Source: Desulfurococcales archaeon (GTDB lineage Archaea > Thermoproteota > Thermoprotei_A > Sulfolobales > Desulfurococcaceae). From it: a stretch of 6,116 nucleotides of DNA. The stretch is from contig JALWQP010000062.1 in assembly GCA_027083045.1 (NCBI GenBank), forward strand, positions 1 through 6,116. Reading direction: 5' to 3'. How positions within the stretch are numbered: position 1 is the first letter of the stretch; each line of letters opens with the position of its first letter. The position numbers and the translations under genes are program-made. Shown one piece after another: positions 4,940 to 6,116 of the stretch. The notes beneath the pieces were generated by a model that saw only the letters and a list, made by a program, of their open reading frames with translations, searched no databases and was not told where the DNA came from.

Positions 4940-5024
4940 TCATTTCCGAGCTTTAAGCATATGAGAACACCCGCTTGTTTATTCATATAGTATCGTGTTA
5001 GTGTTAGGATCAAAATGAAGAACA

Positions 5025-5540
5025 TTAACCTCCTTTAAGAGTAAACAATGGCAGGGGGACTCCCCAATAAGTGGTTGCTATGGTTAGCCAAATCTCGGCT
5101 AAAACTATTACGAGCGCCAGGATTCTCGCTGGTCTTGTAGTTCTAATATGGTCTTCGTCTGCATGCATGGCCAGCACTGCGCCAGTGAAGCCAGAGAACC
5201 ATGTTATCGGTATGGTGACTGCTAGATCAACCGCGACGCCATAATTTGATAGTGGGCCTGTCACGGCTATGACGGAGTAGTAGTACAGAAATATCGATGA
5301 ACACGTTACCAATGTCATAACCGCTAATCCTATTAACCCTGCTTTACGGCCTCTCGCTGCTAGTAGCGGCCAAGCGATAAGCGCGGCGTAGAACCCGATC
5401 TTTATGTGCTCCCATACGGCCTCACTGGATGCTAGGAACGGTAGCTTCGCGTGGATAAGATCGCTTATCATATGTAGAAACGAGAATAAAACGAAGAAAA
5501 GCGTGGCTAGATACAGGGAGTCCTTCATGGTTTTATCCAT
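5025..5540 (-). CDS. Five-pass integral membrane protein, DUF6512-like
   Basis: From the ATG at 5540 the protein has 171 residues and five hydrophobic segments: about 9-30, 47-64, 68-95, 103-126 and 138-157. An EAVWEHIKIGF block (40-50) resembles the ExVWEHLKL signature I associate with DUF6512 membrane proteins; family membership is probable rather than certain. No function is established for that family. The start is ambiguous. A TTG at 5573 would add 11 residues but lies upstream of a good TATA-like box (5559-5568), whose predicted start of transcription falls at about 5538, making ATG 5540 a leaderless start. ATG 5528 is also possible. It is divergent from the small gene beginning at 5685 and shows no obvious link to its neighbours. 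Confidence 0.75.
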   Translation of the reverse strand: MDKTMKDSLYLATLFFVLFSFLHMISDLIHAKLPFLASSEAVWEHIKIGFYAALIAWPLLAARGRKAGLIGLAVMTLVTCSSIFLYYYSVIAVTGPLSNYGVAVDLAVTIPITWFSGFTGAVLAMHADEDHIRTTRPARILALVIVLAEIWLTIATTYWGVPLPLFTLKGG

Positions 5541-5558
5541 GCCTGTCTCATCCCTACT

Positions 5559-5568
5559 ACTTAAAACT
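5559..5568 (-). promoter_or_regulatory. TATA box for the DUF6512-like gene
   Basis: The minus strand reads AGTTTTAAGT, centred near 5564. The ATG at 5540 lies about 24 bases downstream, so a leaderless transcript is predicted. This argues against the earlier TTG at 5573, which would lie upstream of the box. Confidence 0.45.
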
Positions 5569-5633
5569 ATCAATATGAATACTAGGCCCCGCTAGTTACA
5601 ATAAATTTATTGGAGGGCAAGAGCTCCCGTGGG

Positions 5634-5645
5634 AAAAGATATAAT
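5634..5645 (+). promoter_or_regulatory. TATA box for the small gene and xdhC-like gene
   Basis: AAAAGATATAAT is a TATA-like element centred near 5640, predicting transcription from about 5666. GGTG (5675-5678) then lies 6 bases before the ATG at 5685. A second AT-rich TATA-like stretch at 5600-5609 is possible but would give a longer leader. Confidence 0.45.
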
Positions 5646-5684
5646 GGTTGCAACGTAGAAGTCAAAGAGAAGACGGTGCATACA

Positions 5685-5960
5685 ATGCTGGCCAGGATAT
5701 CTCGAGAGAAAATAGTTCTCCAAGAATTCATGACCCACTGGGATGTCAGGGCCGCTCTCGAGGAGATCAACAAGATACTGTTATCCAAGGAGATGAAGCC
5801 TCAATACTTCTTTGAGGGAACCCCGGTGATGGGGCAGGGAGGATTTAGCGTGATCATCAAGCTCGATAAGCCATTGACAGGCATGGATGCACGCACCATT
5901 GCAAGGCTCCTCCGGAGTAGAGGCATAAAGATAATTTTTGAGGATGAAGACCTTGTCTGA
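5685..5960 (+). CDS. Small conserved-looking protein of unknown function, coupled to xdhC
   Basis: From the ATG at 5685 this is a 91-residue alpha/beta protein that I do not recognise. A helix-rich N-terminal half (about residues 16-36, containing RAALEEINKILLS) is followed by strands YFFEGTP and GFSVIIKLD (about 41-59). A helix with ARTIARLLRSRG (about 65-76) and a final strand IKIIFEDED follow. The alternation suggests a ferredoxin-like fold (inference). The frame is open back to a TTG at 5610, but the TATA box at 5634-5645 and GGTG at 5675-5678 favour the later ATG. Its 3' end overlaps the xdhC-like start by 17 bases, so the two are co-transcribed and coupled. A role linked to molybdenum-hydroxylase maturation is suggested by context only. 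No metal or nucleotide motif is visible. Confidence 0.7.
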   Translation: MLARISREKIVLQEFMTHWDVRAALEEINKILLSKEMKPQYFFEGTPVMGQGGFSVIIKLDKPLTGMDARTIARLLRSRGIKIIFEDEDLV

Positions 5961-6116
5961 GGAACTTAGAATATTTGAGACGATCGTGGAAGAGCTCCGT
6001 AGAGACAACCCCGTAGTACTAGCGATGATTACAAATAAAGAAGGCAGCGGACCACGAGATACAGGTGCCGTTATGGCGGTCACGACCGATGGGAGGAAAA
6101 TAGGGAGTATTGGTGG
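5944..6116 (+). CDS. XdhC/CoxI family molybdenum-hydroxylase maturation factor, N-terminal part (runs off the window)
   Basis: The 57 complete codons encode an N-terminal helix (SEELRIFETIVEELRRDN), then VVLAMITNKEGSGPRDTGAVMAV and DGRKIGSIGG. This matches the opening of XdhC/CoxI proteins: a strand, an EGS-x-PR turn, a GA-x-M strand and the GSIGG loop. Such proteins bind and mature molybdenum cofactor for insertion into xanthine-dehydrogenase or CO-dehydrogenase-type hydroxylases. Their later Rossmann domain would be beyond the window. The start is either ATG 5944 or TTG 5953. GAGG at 5940-5943 abuts the ATG but sits a normal 9 bases before the TTG, so the TTG is a serious alternative. The gene overlaps the upstream small gene and probably leads into a molybdenum-enzyme operon. 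Confidence 0.85.
   Translation, partial: MKTLSEELRIFETIVEELRRDNPVVLAMITNKEGSGPRDTGAVMAVTTDGRKIGSIG

Noticed and set aside
5610..5684. TTG at 5610 as start of the small gene upstream of xdhC
   Set aside because: A good TATA box and ribosome binding site lie downstream of it and point to ATG 5685; the added residues look unstructured. Not excluded outright.

Overview
The window looks like chromosomal DNA of a hyperthermophilic crenarchaeote (Thermoproteota, class Thermoprotei). Order Desulfurococcales or a relative is likely, but the species cannot be told from this. The reasons are TTG/GTG starts, GGTG(A) ribosome binding sites, TATA-type promoters about 25-28 bases before starts, frequent AGG/AGA/ATA codons, and proteins whose nearest recognisable families are archaeal.

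Layout. Bases 1-528 (+) hold the C-terminal end of an alkaline-phosphatase-superfamily phosphodiesterase. It converges on, and overlaps by 11 bases, a minus-strand group running from about 2808 down to 518: an N-terminal membrane fragment (2808-2473), a solitary TnpB-like RuvC nuclease (2427-1303), a second membrane fragment (1239-811), and a small winged-helix regulator (814-518) joined to the latter by an ATGA overlap. My reading is that one multi-pass membrane protein gene, originally in operon with the regulator, was split by a tnpB-only element at about 1245-2590. The element is AT-rich in tnpB but carries a very GC-rich, strongly foldable segment (2483-2590) exactly where the N-terminal membrane coding sequence stops making sense. 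Base pairs, including three G-U pairs, and a kink-turn-like motif favour this segment being an RNA read from the plus strand, divergent from tnpB. It is the most interesting object in the window.

Bases 2809-2931 are a divergent control region with TATA boxes and a dense set of inverted and direct repeats. It precedes an exported His/Cys-rich protein (2932-3471) of unknown function. A membrane-anchored PEBP-family protein (3560-4168) follows, converging with a 4-base overlap on a DUF1028 Ntn-hydrolase-like protein (4794-4165).

A 230-base gap with one hairpin leads to a five-pass membrane protein resembling DUF6512 (5540-5025). Divergent from it is a small unrecognised protein (5685-5960) overlapping the start of an XdhC/CoxI-type molybdenum-hydroxylase maturation factor (5944 to the window end). 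That pair suggests a molybdenum-enzyme locus continuing beyond the right edge.
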